Source: Pectobacterium aroidearum
Lineage (GTDB): Bacteria > Pseudomonadota > Gammaproteobacteria > Enterobacterales > Enterobacteriaceae
Length of the DNA stretch: 64,000 nucleotides
Assembly (NCBI RefSeq): GCF_041228105.1
Contig: NZ_CP166097.1
Coordinates: 5,217,459 to 5,281,458 of the forward strand
Direction of reading: 5' to 3'
The position numbers were made by a program, and so were the translations under genes. The notes beneath the pieces are model-generated. The model saw only the letters and a list, made by a program, of their open reading frames with translations. It was not told where the DNA came from and made no database searches. Positions 52,263 to 62,587 of this stretch are shown here, one piece after another; within the stretch, counting starts at the first letter, position 1; every line of letters begins with the position of its first letter.

Positions 52263-54278
52263 ATGTCATTCATACGACTACGAAACGTTGTGATGCTGCT
52301 GGGGGTGTTAATGATCACCGCCTGCGCACATTCCGTTGACGTGAAATATAGCTCACCCGCAGAACGCCCGGTTTTGGTCAAGGAACAGCCGTGGAAAGCC
52401 AATCAATATATCGTTATTGCTTATCACGATGTGGCAGATAATGGAGCCGATCAACGTTTCATGGCGGTACGCACCAGCGCACTGAATGAACACTTTGCCT
52501 GGTTGAGGGAAAATGGTTACCACCCGGTATCCGTTGATGACATTCTGGCTGCGGGCGCAGGGGGGAAACCGCTACCAGACAGGGCGGTGCTACTGACATT
52601 TGATGATGGTTACAGCAGTTTTTATCATCGCGTTTACCCTCTGCTGAAAGCCTATGGTTGGCCGGCAGTACTGGCACCCGTAGGGCGCTGGTTGGACACA
52701 CCTGAAGATCAGCCGGTGGATTTTAGTGGTGTTCAAATACCTCGCAACCATTTTCTTACCTGGCAGCAAGTCGGTGAAATGGCGCAATCTGGTCTGGTAG
52801 AAATTGGTGCCCATACCTATGACTTACATAAAGGGATTCAGGCAAACCCGCAGGGCAACATGGAGCCCGCCGCCGTTACTCGTCAGTATTTTCCTGAGAG
52901 CAAGCGATACGAAACGCGAGATGAGTATCGTAAACGTTTTGCGCATGATACGAATCTCATTACTAAAAGGATCGCTGACGCGACGGGGAAAAAGCCTCGG
53001 GTTTGGGTTTGGCCTTATGGTGCGGTAGGAGGCGATGCCCTAAACATCGTTAAGCAACAGGGTTATCAGCTGGCACTCACGCTTAAAAATGGGCCCGCAT
53101 CAACCGACTCACCCTATAGCGTTCCTCGCATACTGATTAACAACAATCCCGATGTACAGCAGTTTGCGCTGTTGGTTAGCTATGTCCGTGAACCTGAGAT
53201 GATACGGGTTGCGCATATCGATCTGGATTATGTTTATGACACCGATAAAGCGCAGCAGTCTCGTAATATCGATGCATTAGTTCAGCGCATTGCCGACTTG
53301 CGTATTAATACCGTCTATCTTCAGGCTTTCTCCGATCCGAAAGGAGATGGCAACGTAAAGTCACTCTACTTCCCTAATCGTTGGATGCCCGTTCGAGAAG
53401 ATTTATTCAATCATGTGGCCTGGCAGCTAGCATCGCGAGCGCTTGTTCGCGTTTATGCCTGGATGCCGGTACTGGCCTTTGATATGGATGATGAAACGTT
53501 GCCGCGCGTTGAGCGGATTGACAGCGAGAGCGGCCAGCGAAGTATCAACCGTAGCCAATATAGACGTTTATCGCTATGGGATGCGGAAGCCAGAAGACGA
53601 ATTAGTGATATCTATGAAGATCTTTCTGCCTACGCCATGTTCGAGGGCATCTTATTTCATGATGATGCCGTGCTGGCAGAGGATGAAGATGCAAGCCATC
53701 CGGCGATGCAGGCATATCGGAAGGCTGGATTCCCCGACTCGATTGCCAGCATTCGTCGTGATCCCGAGCTTAATGCACGCTGGACGCGGTTTAAAAGTAA
53801 AGCGCTAACGGACTTTACGCTCGACCTGGCGGCCCGTGTGCGTGACATTCGTGGCCCGCAAGTTCGTACCGCACGTAACATTTTCGCATTACCGATTATT
53901 GAACCGGAAAGTGAAGCATGGTTCTCCCAAAATCTGGATGACTTCCTTGCCGCTTATGATTGGGTTGCCCCCATGTCGATGCCATTGATGGAAAACATCG
54001 CGCCCAAGGACAGCAATGCGTGGTTGCAAAAGTTGGTACAAGAAGTGGCTCGTCGCCCTGGCGCGCTGAATAAAACGGTTTTTGAACTTCAGGCTCGGGA
54101 TTGGCGTGTCCCGGAAGAGCCGTGGTTAGACACCGAACAATTGGTTAAATGGATGACCGTGTTGCAACTGAATGGTGCGCAAAATTACGGTTACTATCCG
54201 GATGATTTTCTTAACAATTCACCTGAATTGGAAAGCATCCGCCCCATGATTTCACCAGAATGGTATCCACTGCCATGA
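52263..54278 (+). CDS. pgaB: PNAG N-deacetylase lipoprotein PgaB
   Basis: PgaB partly deacetylates PNAG in the periplasm so that it can be exported. ATG 52263 follows GAGGAGAAAGG and yields 671 residues (E. coli 672). The lipobox is ITAC (Cys21). The CE4 deacetylase domain has AYHDV (residues 53-57), TFDDGY (112-117) and the HTYDLH metal-site histidines; the C-terminal half is the GH-like domain ([14 protein letters not shown]) that in E. coli cleaves PNAG. The stop overlaps the pgaC start. Confidence 0.94.
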   Translation: MSFIRLRNVVMLLGVLMITACAHSVDVKYSSPAERPVLVKEQPWKANQYIVIAYHDVADNGADQRFMAVRTSALNEHFAWLRENGYHPVSVDDILAAGAGGKPLPDRAVLLTFDDGYSSFYHRVYPLLKAYGWPAVLAPVGRWLDTPEDQPVDFSGVQIPRNHFLTWQQVGEMAQSGLVEIGAHTYDLHKGIQANPQGNMEPAAVTRQYFPESKRYETRDEYRKRFAHDTNLITKRIADATGKKPRVWVWPYGAVGGDALNIVKQQGYQLALTLKNGPASTDSPYSVPRILINNNPDVQQFALLVSYVREPEMIRVAHIDLDYVYDTDKAQQSRNIDALVQRIADLRINTVYLQAFSDPKGDGNVKSLYFPNRWMPVREDLFNHVAWQLASRALVRVYAWMPVLAFDMDDETLPRVERIDSESGQRSINRSQYRRLSLWDAEARRRISDIYEDLSAYAMFEGILFHDDAVLAEDEDASHPAMQAYRKAGFPDSIASIRRDPELNARWTRFKSKALTDFTLDLAARVRDIRGPQVRTARNIFALPIIEPESEAWFSQNLDDFLAAYDWVAPMSMPLMENIAPKDSNAWLQKLVQEVARRPGALNKTVFELQARDWRVPEEPWLDTEQLVKWMTVLQLNGAQNYGYYPDDFLNNSPELESIRPMISPEWYPLP

Positions 54279-55603
54279 TAGAGAGAATCTTAGCTTTCTT
54301 AATCTTATGTCTGATGCTCGGCATCCCTTTTGGCGCGATGTTTTCCTTTACGGGGGATGTCGTTCTTAACTTTACCTTTTTCTGGCCTTTATTTATGTCG
54401 GGGATATGGATAACGGGAGGGCTGTATTTTTGGTTTCACTATGAACGCCATTGGCGCAAGGGAGCAGAGGGGATACCCGATGAACCCGCCGGTCGCCCGT
54501 TAGTTTCGATCCTGATCCCCTGCTATAACGAAGGGCCTAACGTATGTGAAACGATTGAAGCGGCATTAGCACAGCGTTATACCCATATCGAAGTGATCGC
54601 GGTGAATGACGGTTCCAATGATGACACGGGAGATGTGCTCGATCGGTTGGCGAACCAATATGACAAACTGCGAGTCATTCATCTGGCGAATAATCAGGGC
54701 AAGGCGGTGGCGCTTCAAACCGCGTGTGCCGCGGCCAAAAGCGATCTGCTGGTGTGTATTGATGGCGATGCACTTCTCGATCCCGATGCTGTCGCCTATT
54801 TAGTTAACCCGTTGATCAATAATCCTCGGGTCGGCGCAGTAACGGGAAACCCAAGAATAAGAACGCGCTCGACGCTGATTGGGCGTATTCAGGTTGGTGA
54901 ATTTTCCTCAATTATTGGGTTGATCAAACGTACACAGCGCGTTTACGGCAAAGTGTTCACCGTTTCTGGCGTTATCGCCGCTTTTCGTCGCAGTGCGTTA
55001 GCAGAAGTTGGCTACTGGAGTACCGATATGATCACGGAAGATATCGATATTAGCTGGAAGCTCCAATTGCGCCATTGGTCGATATTTTTTGAGCCAAGAG
55101 CACTGTGTTGGATTTTGATGCCGGAAAAACTCTCTGGCTTGTGGAAACAGCGGCTACGTTGGGCGCAGGGCGGTGCCGAGGTCTTTTTAAAAAACTTCCG
55201 TCATTTATGGTCATGGCGCTATCGCCGCATGTGGCCGTTATTCCTTGAATACTCGATTTCAATATTATGGGCCTTCACTTATGCCATGAGCGTCTTGTTG
55301 TATTTATTAGGCTTTTTAATACAACTGCCTGAGGGGATTCGGGTAGAAACGCTCTTTCCTCCCGCGTTTACCGGCATGATGATTGGCGTGGTCTGTTTAA
55401 TCCAGTTTGCCGTCAGTATGTTGATCGAACGACGCTATGAGAAAGATATTGGCAAATATCTGTTCTGGGTAATCTGGTATCCCATGGTGTATTGGACGTT
55501 GAGTCTGTGTACCAGCCTGATCAGTTTTCCAAAGGTCATGCTGCGTTCCCGTAAAAAACGAGCGCGTTGGGAAAGCCCAGATCGTGGTATTGAAAGAGGA
55601 TAA
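54275..55603 (+). CDS. pgaC: PNAG synthase glycosyltransferase PgaC
   Basis: PgaC is the GT2 inner-membrane synthase that polymerises GlcNAc from UDP-GlcNAc. ATG 54275 overlaps the pgaB stop (ATGA) and yields 442 residues (E. coli 441). N-terminal membrane helices are followed by the catalytic domain with [23 protein letters not shown] and QRLRW, then further membrane helices. With PgaD it is the c-di-GMP-responsive synthase in E. coli. Confidence 0.96.
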   Translation: MIERILAFLILCLMLGIPFGAMFSFTGDVVLNFTFFWPLFMSGIWITGGLYFWFHYERHWRKGAEGIPDEPAGRPLVSILIPCYNEGPNVCETIEAALAQRYTHIEVIAVNDGSNDDTGDVLDRLANQYDKLRVIHLANNQGKAVALQTACAAAKSDLLVCIDGDALLDPDAVAYLVNPLINNPRVGAVTGNPRIRTRSTLIGRIQVGEFSSIIGLIKRTQRVYGKVFTVSGVIAAFRRSALAEVGYWSTDMITEDIDISWKLQLRHWSIFFEPRALCWILMPEKLSGLWKQRLRWAQGGAEVFLKNFRHLWSWRYRRMWPLFLEYSISILWAFTYAMSVLLYLLGFLIQLPEGIRVETLFPPAFTGMMIGVVCLIQFAVSMLIERRYEKDIGKYLFWVIWYPMVYWTLSLCTSLISFPKVMLRSRKKRARWESPDRGIERG

Positions 55604-56029
55604 ATGATGCATTCACCTTTAATCATTTCTGAAAGACGCTGGTTTCCACTCTTTGTTGATTCTTTCCTGACGCTATGTGGATGGGGAATTTTTATTTGGC
55701 TGTTTTCCGAGGTATTCATCGGAACTTTTTTGAATAGTCATATGTCCGAACTGCCTACCTTTACCTCTGATGGTTGGACTATACCGATACATTTATGCAT
55801 ATTCCTGGTAAATGCGTCGCTCTTAATTGCCTGGGGGAAACTGGAGCACTATCGCTATCGTTCCAGAAAAGAACAAAGAACGCGTGCTGATGCGCTAGAT
55901 GCCGAACGCGTTGCCAGAAGTTTTTCTTTACCGGATGGATTTTCTCAGGAATTGAGTCGTAACAAGATTCAGCGTGTTTGGCACAATGAGCACGGCATCA
56001 TTGTTGGTATCGACAATATATCGTCGTGA
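55604..56029 (+). CDS. pgaD: PNAG synthase accessory protein PgaD
   Basis: PgaD is a small inner-membrane partner of PgaC that forms the c-di-GMP-binding interface. This 141-residue protein has two membrane helices near residues 18-38 and 60-80 and a charged cytoplasmic tail (SRKEQRTRADALDAERVARSF in parts). It begins directly after the pgaC stop. Sequence conservation of this family is low, so the call rests largely on position and topology. Confidence 0.88.
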   Translation: MMHSPLIISERRWFPLFVDSFLTLCGWGIFIWLFSEVFIGTFLNSHMSELPTFTSDGWTIPIHLCIFLVNASLLIAWGKLEHYRYRSRKEQRTRADALDAERVARSFSLPDGFSQELSRNKIQRVWHNEHGIIVGIDNISS

Positions 56030-56144
56030 CCAACTAAAGATGCATTTTGGTTTATGGCGGTTGATGACGAGAGCAGGAAAGCCATTCTCTCTGATATCAC
56101 CGCCTGTTCCTCATACTCGCTTCTTACTGAGCAAGGACCGCGCT

Positions 56145-56594
56145 TCAAGAGGCGCGCAGTTTACCTGACGGTTGTTTATCTGACCGCTGTTCACCCGATG
56201 GTTGTTCACTTGATTGCTGCGCCGCCATAATCTCGTCCAGATTCCCTTCGACCCATATCGCCAGCTCTTTTACCCGCACACCAACCTCTTTGCCTAATGG
56301 GGTGAGGCTATACTCAACATGTGGTGGGACAACCGGATAGGCCGTTCGCAGGACAAAGCCATCACTTTCCAGCCATTGTAGAGTCTGCGCCAGCATACGC
56401 TCGCTCACACCGCCAATCCGTCGACGCAGTTGACTAAAACGATGCGTATCATCAAGTAATGCAATCAGAATCAGTACGCCCCAACGGCTGGTAACGTGGT
56501 TAAGTATCTGGCGAGAGGGACATTTCTCAGCGAAGACATCACCAGTTGGCAGAAGGGGCGGCAATAAATCGATAGGCGTTTTAGATTGACTCAC
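56145..56594 (-). CDS. HxlR-family redox-type regulator QorR-like
   Basis: This 149-residue DNA-binding protein has an HxlR winged-helix domain (CPSRQILNHVTSRWGVLILIALL in parts, RFSQLRRRIGGVSERMLAQTL). It is divergent from qorB, as ytfH is from ytfG in E. coli, so it is the likely qorB repressor. The last 25 residues are a low-complexity tail encoded by about four copies of a 15-base repeat (56160-56220), unlike usual HxlR proteins, which end near the last helix. The Cys near residue 25 could be the redox sensor. Confidence 0.82.
   Translation of the reverse strand: MSQSKTPIDLLPPLLPTGDVFAEKCPSRQILNHVTSRWGVLILIALLDDTHRFSQLRRRIGGVSERMLAQTLQWLESDGFVLRTAYPVVPPHVEYSLTPLGKEVGVRVKELAIWVEGNLDEIMAAQQSSEQPSGEQRSDKQPSGKLRAS
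56160..56220 (-). repeat. 15-base tandem repeat in the regulator C-terminus
   Basis: About four imperfect 15-base units (of the form CTGACGGTTGTTTAT on the plus strand) encode a SEQPSGEQRSDKQPSGK-like tail of the HxlR gene. The unit length is a multiple of three, so copy changes keep the frame. Confidence 0.7.
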
Positions 56595-56596
56595 TA

Positions 56597-56626
56597 TACT
56601 TACCTTTATGTATGTACTTACTTAAA
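56597..56626. promoter_or_regulatory. Predicted HxlR-type operator
   Basis: Two direct copies of TACTTAC start 18 bases apart (56597 and 56615), each followed by a TTTA/TTAAA stretch, just upstream of the regulator start. HxlR-type regulators bind repeats of this sort near their own divergent promoters. Inferred. Confidence 0.5.
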
Positions 56627-56660
56627 GTTAGCTTTGCCGATATTATGCCATCCAGTTGTT

Positions 56661-56716
56661 GTTAACAAAAGACGGTTAACAAAAGATGGTTAATGAAAGA
56701 CAGTCAATAAAAGGAG
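56661..56716 (+). repeat. 14-base tandem repeat in the qorB leader
   Basis: There are four units of 14 bases: GTTAACAAAAGACG, GTTAACAAAAGATG, GTTAATGAAAGACA and GTCAATAAAAGGAG. The last unit has become the qorB Shine-Dalgarno (AAAGGAG), seven bases before the ATG. The first two differ at one base, so the array looks recently expanded. Confidence 0.9.
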
Positions 56717-56722
56717 CTTGAG

Positions 56723-57574
56723 ATGATTGCTATTACTGGTGCATCTGGCCAACTGGGCCGTTTAGTCATTGCACAACTGTTAGAGAAGGTTCCGGCGGGC
56801 GACATCGTGGCGCTGGTGCGTGATGTCAATAAAGTTGCCGATCTGTCTGCAAAAGGCGTGCTGGTGAAAGCGGCGGATTATAATCAACCTGAAGCGCTGG
56901 CGTCCGCCTTGCAAGGTGTGGATAAAGTGCTGCTGATCTCTTCAAGTGAGGTTGGCCAGCGTGCGGCGCAACACCGCAACGTCATTGAAGCCGCAGTGAA
57001 AGCCGGCGTGAAACTGGTTGCGTACACCAGCCTGCTGCACGCGGATAAGTCCCCTCTGGCGCTGGCGGAAGAACACCGTCAAACGGAGGCCTTGCTGAAG
57101 GACTCTGGTTTACCGCATGTCCTGTTGCGCAACGGCTGGTATACCGAAAACTATGCGGCCAGCATCCCTGCGGCGCTGGAACACGGTGTGTTTATCGGTA
57201 GCGCAGGCGAAGGCAAAATTACGTCTGCAACCCGTGAAGACTTCGCCGCCGCTGCGGTCGCGGTGCTGACGCAGGAAGGGCAGGCTGGCAAGGTTTACGA
57301 ACTGGCTGGTGATGAACCTTATACGCTGGCGGAACTGGCTGCTGAAATTAGTAAACAGTCGGGTAAATCTATCGGTTATCAAAACCTGTCTGAAGCAGAG
57401 TTCACCGCTGCACTGGTTTCCGCTGGGCTCCCCGATGTTTTCGCGCAGATTATTGCGGATTCTGACGTCGGTGCATCCAAAGGCGGGCTGTTCGATGGCG
57501 GTAAGCAACTGAGCCGTCTGATTGGTCGCCCAACGACGCCGCTGTCAGCCGTAGTGAAAGCAACGCTGAAGTAA
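56723..57574 (+). CDS. qorB: NAD(P)H:quinone oxidoreductase QorB
   Basis: QorB (YtfG) is a cytoplasmic NmrA-like, atypical short-chain dehydrogenase that reduces quinones with NADPH. The 283-residue protein (E. coli 286) has the Rossmann motif GASGQLG at residues 6-12 and the QorB blocks LLISSSEVGQRAAQHRN, YTSLLHADKSPLALA, LRNGWYTENY and DSDVGASKGGLFD. It is divergent from the HxlR gene. Translation begins right after a 14-base tandem repeat. Confidence 0.93.
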   Translation: MIAITGASGQLGRLVIAQLLEKVPAGDIVALVRDVNKVADLSAKGVLVKAADYNQPEALASALQGVDKVLLISSSEVGQRAAQHRNVIEAAVKAGVKLVAYTSLLHADKSPLALAEEHRQTEALLKDSGLPHVLLRNGWYTENYAASIPAALEHGVFIGSAGEGKITSATREDFAAAAVAVLTQEGQAGKVYELAGDEPYTLAELAAEISKQSGKSIGYQNLSEAEFTAALVSAGLPDVFAQIIADSDVGASKGGLFDGGKQLSRLIGRPTTPLSAVVKATLK

Positions 57575-57582
57575 GTGTCACG

Positions 57583-57613
57583 ATAGGCTCAGCATGAATG
57601 CTGAGCCTATTAT
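57583..57613. terminator. Bidirectional terminator-like hairpin after qorB
   Basis: ATAGGCTCAGCAT-GA-ATGCTGAGCCTAT is a 13-bp perfect stem, ten bases after the qorB stop and between convergent genes. It is followed by TATT only, so it may end transcripts from both sides weakly. Confidence 0.75.
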
Positions 57614-57662
57614 TGCACTGCCTTGTCAGAACAGACCTATCCTTAGTCACATCGTTTATTTA

Positions 57663-58874
57663 TCAAGATGTTGGGGTGCTTTCTTGCACTTGGTTACTCA
57701 CGCTTTGTTTCTTTTTGGCCGTCAGTAAATTGCCTACAGGCTGCTCGATGAATTGATAAAGCAACCAGCCGGCGATAAGACTAACCGCTCCAGCGGCAAT
57801 GATCAGCAGCGCGGCGTCTGCCACACCGTATTGATTGCCATCAGTCCATTCATTCAGCAAGCGAAGCACTAAGAAATGGATCAGATAAAAGCAGAAAGAA
57901 ATGCTTCCTAACCATTGCATTGGTTTCGCATGTAAAAACGAACGTTTCCCTTGTAGATCGCTCGCCGCGAGTGAACCTATTAGTAATACCAGCGGAATAA
58001 GAGTCACCAAATTGAAACTCAGCAGGAAAGGCATAAAAAGATCAATGCAATAGGTCAGTGCAGTTAATATTACGCTTGTCGTTACTGAAACGGAGATCCA
58101 TTTTCCTTCCTGAATAATACGTGACAGTAACATACCAATAGTGAATTCAAAAACGCGTGTTGGTGGAAAAGTATAGGCAAACCACCATTGAATTTCACCC
58201 ACTTCAAAAGGCCAACCTTCGATCAGTGGAACGGTGGGTAATAACGTATAAATTGCGCCATAAACGCCAATTAAGGCGGCGTAGCATAATAATACGGACA
58301 CCCATAAAGACTCCGTCGGTATTTTCTTGACGACCTTGAGCAGGAAAGGGTAAACAATATAAAGGAAAACAATCACGGAGAGAAACCAACTGGGGACGTT
58401 GCCACCAATATAGATATCGCCCTGTGGTATCCATGTCTGTATCAATAATAAATTGGGTAACCAGACATCAACACGTCCAACACTTATTATTCCAGTAAAA
58501 ACAAGTAGGATGATAATTAACATGCTTACAGGGTATATCTTTGCGAATCGTTTCTTATAAAATTGAAGCGGGCTGCGAACGGATGGCGATGACCAATTCA
58601 TGACAAAGCCGCTCAGAATAAAGAAAAACGATACGCTTACCCATCCCGCCTTACTCAAGACAAAAGAGTAGGCTTCACCGATAGATTCATCCGAGAACAG
58701 GTTTAGCATATTCCCGATCGATGTGTGAAAGAGATACACAAGAAGGGCTGCAATAATACGAGTACCATTCAGAGACGGTAGGTTAGGGAGATAACCTTTT
58801 TCCGTTCTCTTTATTACAAGATTACTTTGATAATAATTTGAACTGTCATCTTTTACAATGAGGTTATTGTTCAT
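57663..58874 (-). CDS. Acyltransferase family 3 membrane protein (OafA/YrhL type)
   Basis: This 403-residue integral membrane protein has about ten hydrophobic segments. Family 3 acyltransferase signatures: LPSLNGTRIIAALLVYLFH (catalytic-type His in helix 1), FFILSGFVMNW, the YKKRFAKIYPV arginine and SISFCFYLIHFLVL near the C-terminus. Such enzymes O-acylate surface polysaccharides, lipids or small molecules. ATG 58874 is chosen; a GTG four codons upstream is the alternative. The substrate is unknown; being next to the pga cluster is not proof of a link. Confidence 0.85.
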   Translation of the reverse strand: MNNNLIVKDDSSNYYQSNLVIKRTEKGYLPNLPSLNGTRIIAALLVYLFHTSIGNMLNLFSDESIGEAYSFVLSKAGWVSVSFFFILSGFVMNWSSPSVRSPLQFYKKRFAKIYPVSMLIIILLVFTGIISVGRVDVWLPNLLLIQTWIPQGDIYIGGNVPSWFLSVIVFLYIVYPFLLKVVKKIPTESLWVSVLLCYAALIGVYGAIYTLLPTVPLIEGWPFEVGEIQWWFAYTFPPTRVFEFTIGMLLSRIIQEGKWISVSVTTSVILTALTYCIDLFMPFLLSFNLVTLIPLVLLIGSLAASDLQGKRSFLHAKPMQWLGSISFCFYLIHFLVLRLLNEWTDGNQYGVADAALLIIAAGAVSLIAGWLLYQFIEQPVGNLLTAKKKQSVSNQVQESTPTS

Positions 58875-59456
58875 TTCTCTTATCACCTATTTAAGCGTTA
58901 TGCGAAAAATAAGACAAGATGCCTATCATTAAAAAATGCATAAATAGCACTCTATATAATAAAATCGTGTTTCTTTATAAGAAAAATAAATGGCAGGGAT
59001 AAATAATTATCCTGCAAGGTAAAAATTGGGTTTCAATTTATTAATACCACAATAACTTTTGGTTCACAAAATAGTTTTTTAATTTTTCATTTTATTATCT
59101 TTTATCTATTCGTTTTATAATGAATTTTATTTATCTCTAACGGATTATATCTGTGAGGAATTGGGGAAAGGAAAATAGCGGCGGGGACGATTAATTTGAA
59201 TAGAAATTGGTTTGCTGGTGGGGGAATTATGCAAGAGTTATCAGAGAGTTCTGCCATATTTGAATGTCATCAACCTGATAAGAAAAGTGGGGGCTGTTGA
59301 GATGTGTCCTGCTTATTCCTTTTTCTGTCCACTGAACCGCAAAAATGGTGCCGCCCTACACTGGCTATTTGCCTGCTCCTTTCCATGATGTGACTCCGGG
59401 TGGACGGCAGGCGAAAGCTGGGCGGCTAATTTCTGGGCTGAATTCCGTTTACTATC
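58875..59456. other. Gap between acyltransferase and mnmE genes
   Basis: This 582-base stretch is very AT-rich up to about 59160 and of normal composition after that. It contains the acyltransferase promoter, a hairpin with GCAGG/CCTGC arms at 58993-59015, and a 23-codon frame at 59229-59300 behind GGTGGGGG (MQELSESSAIFECHQP then DKKSGGC) that I cannot support further. The changed composition suggests a junction of inserted DNA near mnmE. Confidence 0.45.
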
Positions 59457-60821
59457 TTATTTCCCGATACAGAAGCTCGAAAAGATACGGCCTAACAGGT
59501 CGTCAGAGGTGAATTCACCGGTGATTTCACTCAAAGACTGCTGTGCCAGCCGTAGTTCTTCTGCCAGCAGTTCGCCCGCGTAGGCGCTCACCAGCTGTTC
59601 TTTCCCCTGAATCAGATGCTGGGCTGCCAGTTCCAGTGCTTGCAGATGGCGGCGTCGTGCCAGAAAACCACCTTCGGTGTTGCTGGTGAATCCCATGCTT
59701 TGCTTGAGATGATCGCGCAGCGTATCCACACCGTCACCCGTACGGGCGGAAAGACGGATAAGTGAGTGAGTGTTCACATCCTCGATACCAAGCGTTTCAC
59801 CAGTAACGTCAGCCTTATTGCGCACTACGGTAATCGGCAACGTTTTTGGCAGGCGAGCCATAAATTCCGGCCAGATCTGCTCAGGTTCAGTTGCCTGCGT
59901 GGTGGTGCCATCGACCATGAATAGCACGCGATCGGCCTGCTCGATTTCCTGCCAGGCACGCTCAATACCAATGCGTTCCACTTCGTCGCTGGCATCGCGT
60001 AGCCCGGCGGTGTCGATGATATGCAGCGGCATGCCGTCGATGTGGATATGTTCACGTAATACGTCGCGCGTGGTTCCTGCGATATCCGTCACAATCGCGG
60101 CTTCACGACCCGCTAATGCATTGAGTAGGCTAGATTTACCCGCATTAGGCCGACCCGCGATCACGACCTTCATTCCTTCACGCAGCAGGCTACCCTGATG
60201 CGCTTCGGCTCGGACGGCATCCAGATCGGCCATCACGCCATTGAGCTGTGACTCAATTTTGCCATCGGAGAGAAAGTCGATCTCCTCATCTGGGAAGTCG
60301 ATGGCAGCCTCGACGTAGATTCGCAGGTGAGTAAGTGCTTCCACCAACTGATTTACACGGGTGGAAAATACACCTTGCAGAGAGTTCAGCGCTGAGCGAG
60401 CAGCCTGTTCCGAACTGGCGTCAATCAGGTCAGCAATAGCTTCTGCCTGCGCAAGATCGAGTTTGTCGTTCAGGAAGGCGCGTTCAGAGAATTCACCGGG
60501 GCGTGCAATGCGCACGTTGGGCAGTGTCAGAATACGTTTCAGGAGCAAATCAAGAATGACCGGACCACCATGTCCTTGAAGCTCCAACACATCTTCACCG
60601 GTAAAGGAGTTTGGGCCGGGAAACCAGAGGGCGATACCCTGATCGAGCGTGGTGCCGTTGGCATCGCGGAACGGCAGATAATCGGCGTGACGCGGTTTAG
60701 GGAGCTTACCTAGAACGGCCTGTGCCACCTCGGCGGCGGCCCGTCCTGACACGCGTAAAATACCCACGCCTCCGCGTCCCGGTGGCGTGGCTTGGGCGAC
60801 GATGGTGTCGGTATTGCTCAT
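59457..60821 (-). CDS. mnmE: tRNA modification GTPase MnmE
   Basis: MnmE is the GTPase partner of MnmG in making the 5-substituted uridine 34 of tRNAs. The 454-residue length equals E. coli. An N-terminal THF-binding domain is followed by helices with an inserted G domain ([13 protein letters not shown]2/G3 DIAGTTRD and DTAGLR, NKAD) and the C-terminal CIGK with its essential cysteine. It is transcribed toward the accessory block, downstream of yidC. Confidence 0.97.
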   Translation of the reverse strand: MSNTDTIVAQATPPGRGGVGILRVSGRAAAEVAQAVLGKLPKPRHADYLPFRDANGTTLDQGIALWFPGPNSFTGEDVLELQGHGGPVILDLLLKRILTLPNVRIARPGEFSERAFLNDKLDLAQAEAIADLIDASSEQAARSALNSLQGVFSTRVNQLVEALTHLRIYVEAAIDFPDEEIDFLSDGKIESQLNGVMADLDAVRAEAHQGSLLREGMKVVIAGRPNAGKSSLLNALAGREAAIVTDIAGTTRDVLREHIHIDGMPLHIIDTAGLRDASDEVERIGIERAWQEIEQADRVLFMVDGTTTQATEPEQIWPEFMARLPKTLPITVVRNKADVTGETLGIEDVNTHSLIRLSARTGDGVDTLRDHLKQSMGFTSNTEGGFLARRRHLQALELAAQHLIQGKEQLVSAYAGELLAEELRLAQQSLSEITGEFTSDDLLGRIFSSFCIGK

Positions 60822-60889
60822 GATATTCTCTCTGCGTTGATGCCTGTCTGTCAGGCTATTTTACGTATCGTTAGGTGATAAAACAGCTT

Positions 60890-60922
60890 ATAAAAAAATA
60901 AGGCGGTCAATGACCGCCTTAC
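60890..60922 (-). terminator. yidC terminator
   Basis: On the minus strand, AAGGCGGT-CATTG-ACCGCCTT is followed by ATTTTTTTA. It lies about 30 bases after the yidC stop and before mnmE, so mnmE probably has its own promoter. Confidence 0.88.
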
Positions 60923-60950
60923 GCTTTCTATCGGTTAGCTATCAACCGGA

Positions 60951-62585
60951 TTACTTTTTCTCGCGGCTATGCAAACCACGTTTTTCCAGACCGCGGTAGA
61001 TCAACTGCTGCTGGAGAATGGTAACCAGGTTGCTGACGATGTAGTACATAACCAGACCTGACGGGAACCACAGGAAGAAGACCGTAAAGATGACCGGCAT
61101 GTAGGTCATGATCTTCTGCTGCATTGGGTCGGTCACGGTGGTTGGTGACATCTTCTGGATGAAGAACATCGTCACGCCCATCAGGATCGGCAGAATGTAG
61201 TACGGGTCTTGTGCAGACAGGTCATGAATCCACAGCGCGAACGGTGCGTGGCGCAGTTCAACGGAGCCCATCAGCATGTAATACAGCGCCAGGAAGATTG
61301 GCATCTGAATCAGCAGCGGGAAGCAACCGCCCAGTGGGTTCACTTTCTCTGACTTGTACAGCGCCATCATTTCCTGACTCATGCGCTGTTTGTCATCACC
61401 AATACGCTCACGCATTGCCTGCAATTTAGGTTGCAGCAAGCGCATTTTCGCCATTGAGGTGTATTGCGCTTTCGTCAGCGGGTACATCACGCCACGTACG
61501 ATAAAGGTAATGGCAATGATGGAGAAGCCCCAGTTGCCGATAAAGCCGTGCAGGAATTTCAGCAGCTTAAACAGCGGCTGAGAAATAAACCACAGCCAAC
61601 CGTAATCCACTGTCAGGTCCAGATGCGGCGCGACAGCAGCCATCTTGTCCTGAATTTCCGGGCCGACCCACAGGGTGGCGTTCAGATTCTGTTGACTGCC
61701 CGCGGCAACCACAACTGGCGCAGCCTTGAAGCCAATCGCAGCCTGACCGTTGCCCAGCTTATTGGTATAGAACGTATTCGCGCCTGCCGTCGTCGGAATC
61801 CACGCGGTTGCGAAGTACTGTTGCAGCATCGCCACCCAACCACTGTTGGTTGTGATATTCAGATTTTCGTCCATGTCGCTGAAGCTGTACTTTTTGTACT
61901 TGTCTTCGCTGGAAGAAAACGCCGCGCCACGGTAGGTGTGCAGTGCAAAGTTGCTGCTGCCGGTGTCACGGTGCTTAGGCAAGTCGATAGACTGTTTTAA
62001 CTGACCGAACAGCGTGAGTTCCAGAGGCTGAGCGCTGGTGTTGTTGACGCTGTAGTCAACGTTCAGTGCATAGTCGCCACGTTTCAGAACAAACGTTTTG
62101 GTATAGGTTACGCCGTCCGCAGCGGTGTACGTCATCGGAATGCGCAGTTCGTTCTGGCCATCAGCCAGCTCGAAGCTATCTTGTGTGGTGGTAAACAGCG
62201 GACGCGGGCCGTTAGCCGGGTTGTCCGGGCCGTTTTTGCCGGTCAAACCGCTCTGAGCCTGATAGACAAACTCTGATGTGGTTTCCAGCAGATGGAAAGG
62301 TTTATCTGAACCCAATGTATCCGGGTAAGCCAGCAGGTGCGCTTGCTCGACGTCGCCGCCACGCGTGTTGATGGTCAGCGACAGCACGTCGGTTTTCACC
62401 GTGATCAGTTTGCCTTGACCGCTAGCCGGTACGCCCTGGTTGGTAGCATCACCGGTCACTGCGTTCGTCGCCTGCTGTATGGCCTGCGTGGTTGCTGGCG
62501 GATTTTTATCCGTTTCCCAAGCCTGCCAAAGCATAAAGGTTACGAATAGCAGAGCGATGAGAAGAAGATTGCGTTGCGAATCCAT
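60951..62585 (-). CDS. yidC: Membrane protein insertase YidC
   Basis: YidC inserts proteins into the inner membrane alone or with SecYEG; Fo subunit c of this same window is a classic substrate. The 544-residue protein (E. coli 548) has an N-terminal membrane helix ([17 protein letters not shown]), a large periplasmic beta-sandwich (about 60-340) and the conserved core of five helices ([23 protein letters not shown] in parts, with the groove arginine, and [16 protein letters not shown]). It starts 2 bases after the yidD stop. Confidence 0.97.
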   Translation of the reverse strand: MDSQRNLLLIALLFVTFMLWQAWETDKNPPATTQAIQQATNAVTGDATNQGVPASGQGKLITVKTDVLSLTINTRGGDVEQAHLLAYPDTLGSDKPFHLLETTSEFVYQAQSGLTGKNGPDNPANGPRPLFTTTQDSFELADGQNELRIPMTYTAADGVTYTKTFVLKRGDYALNVDYSVNNTSAQPLELTLFGQLKQSIDLPKHRDTGSSNFALHTYRGAAFSSSEDKYKKYSFSDMDENLNITTNSGWVAMLQQYFATAWIPTTAGANTFYTNKLGNGQAAIGFKAAPVVVAAGSQQNLNATLWVGPEIQDKMAAVAPHLDLTVDYGWLWFISQPLFKLLKFLHGFIGNWGFSIIAITFIVRGVMYPLTKAQYTSMAKMRLLQPKLQAMRERIGDDKQRMSQEMMALYKSEKVNPLGGCFPLLIQMPIFLALYYMLMGSVELRHAPFALWIHDLSAQDPYYILPILMGVTMFFIQKMSPTTVTDPMQQKIMTYMPVIFTVFFLWFPSGLVMYYIVSNLVTILQQQLIYRGLEKRGLHSREKK

Positions 62586-62587
62586 CG

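Noticed and set aside
59339..59352. Sigma-54-like GG-N10-GC element on the minus strand (GGCACCATTTTTGC)
   Set aside because: The core spacing fits, but flanking positions differ from the TGGCACG-N4-TTGCW consensus and the acyltransferase gene is about 470 bases away.
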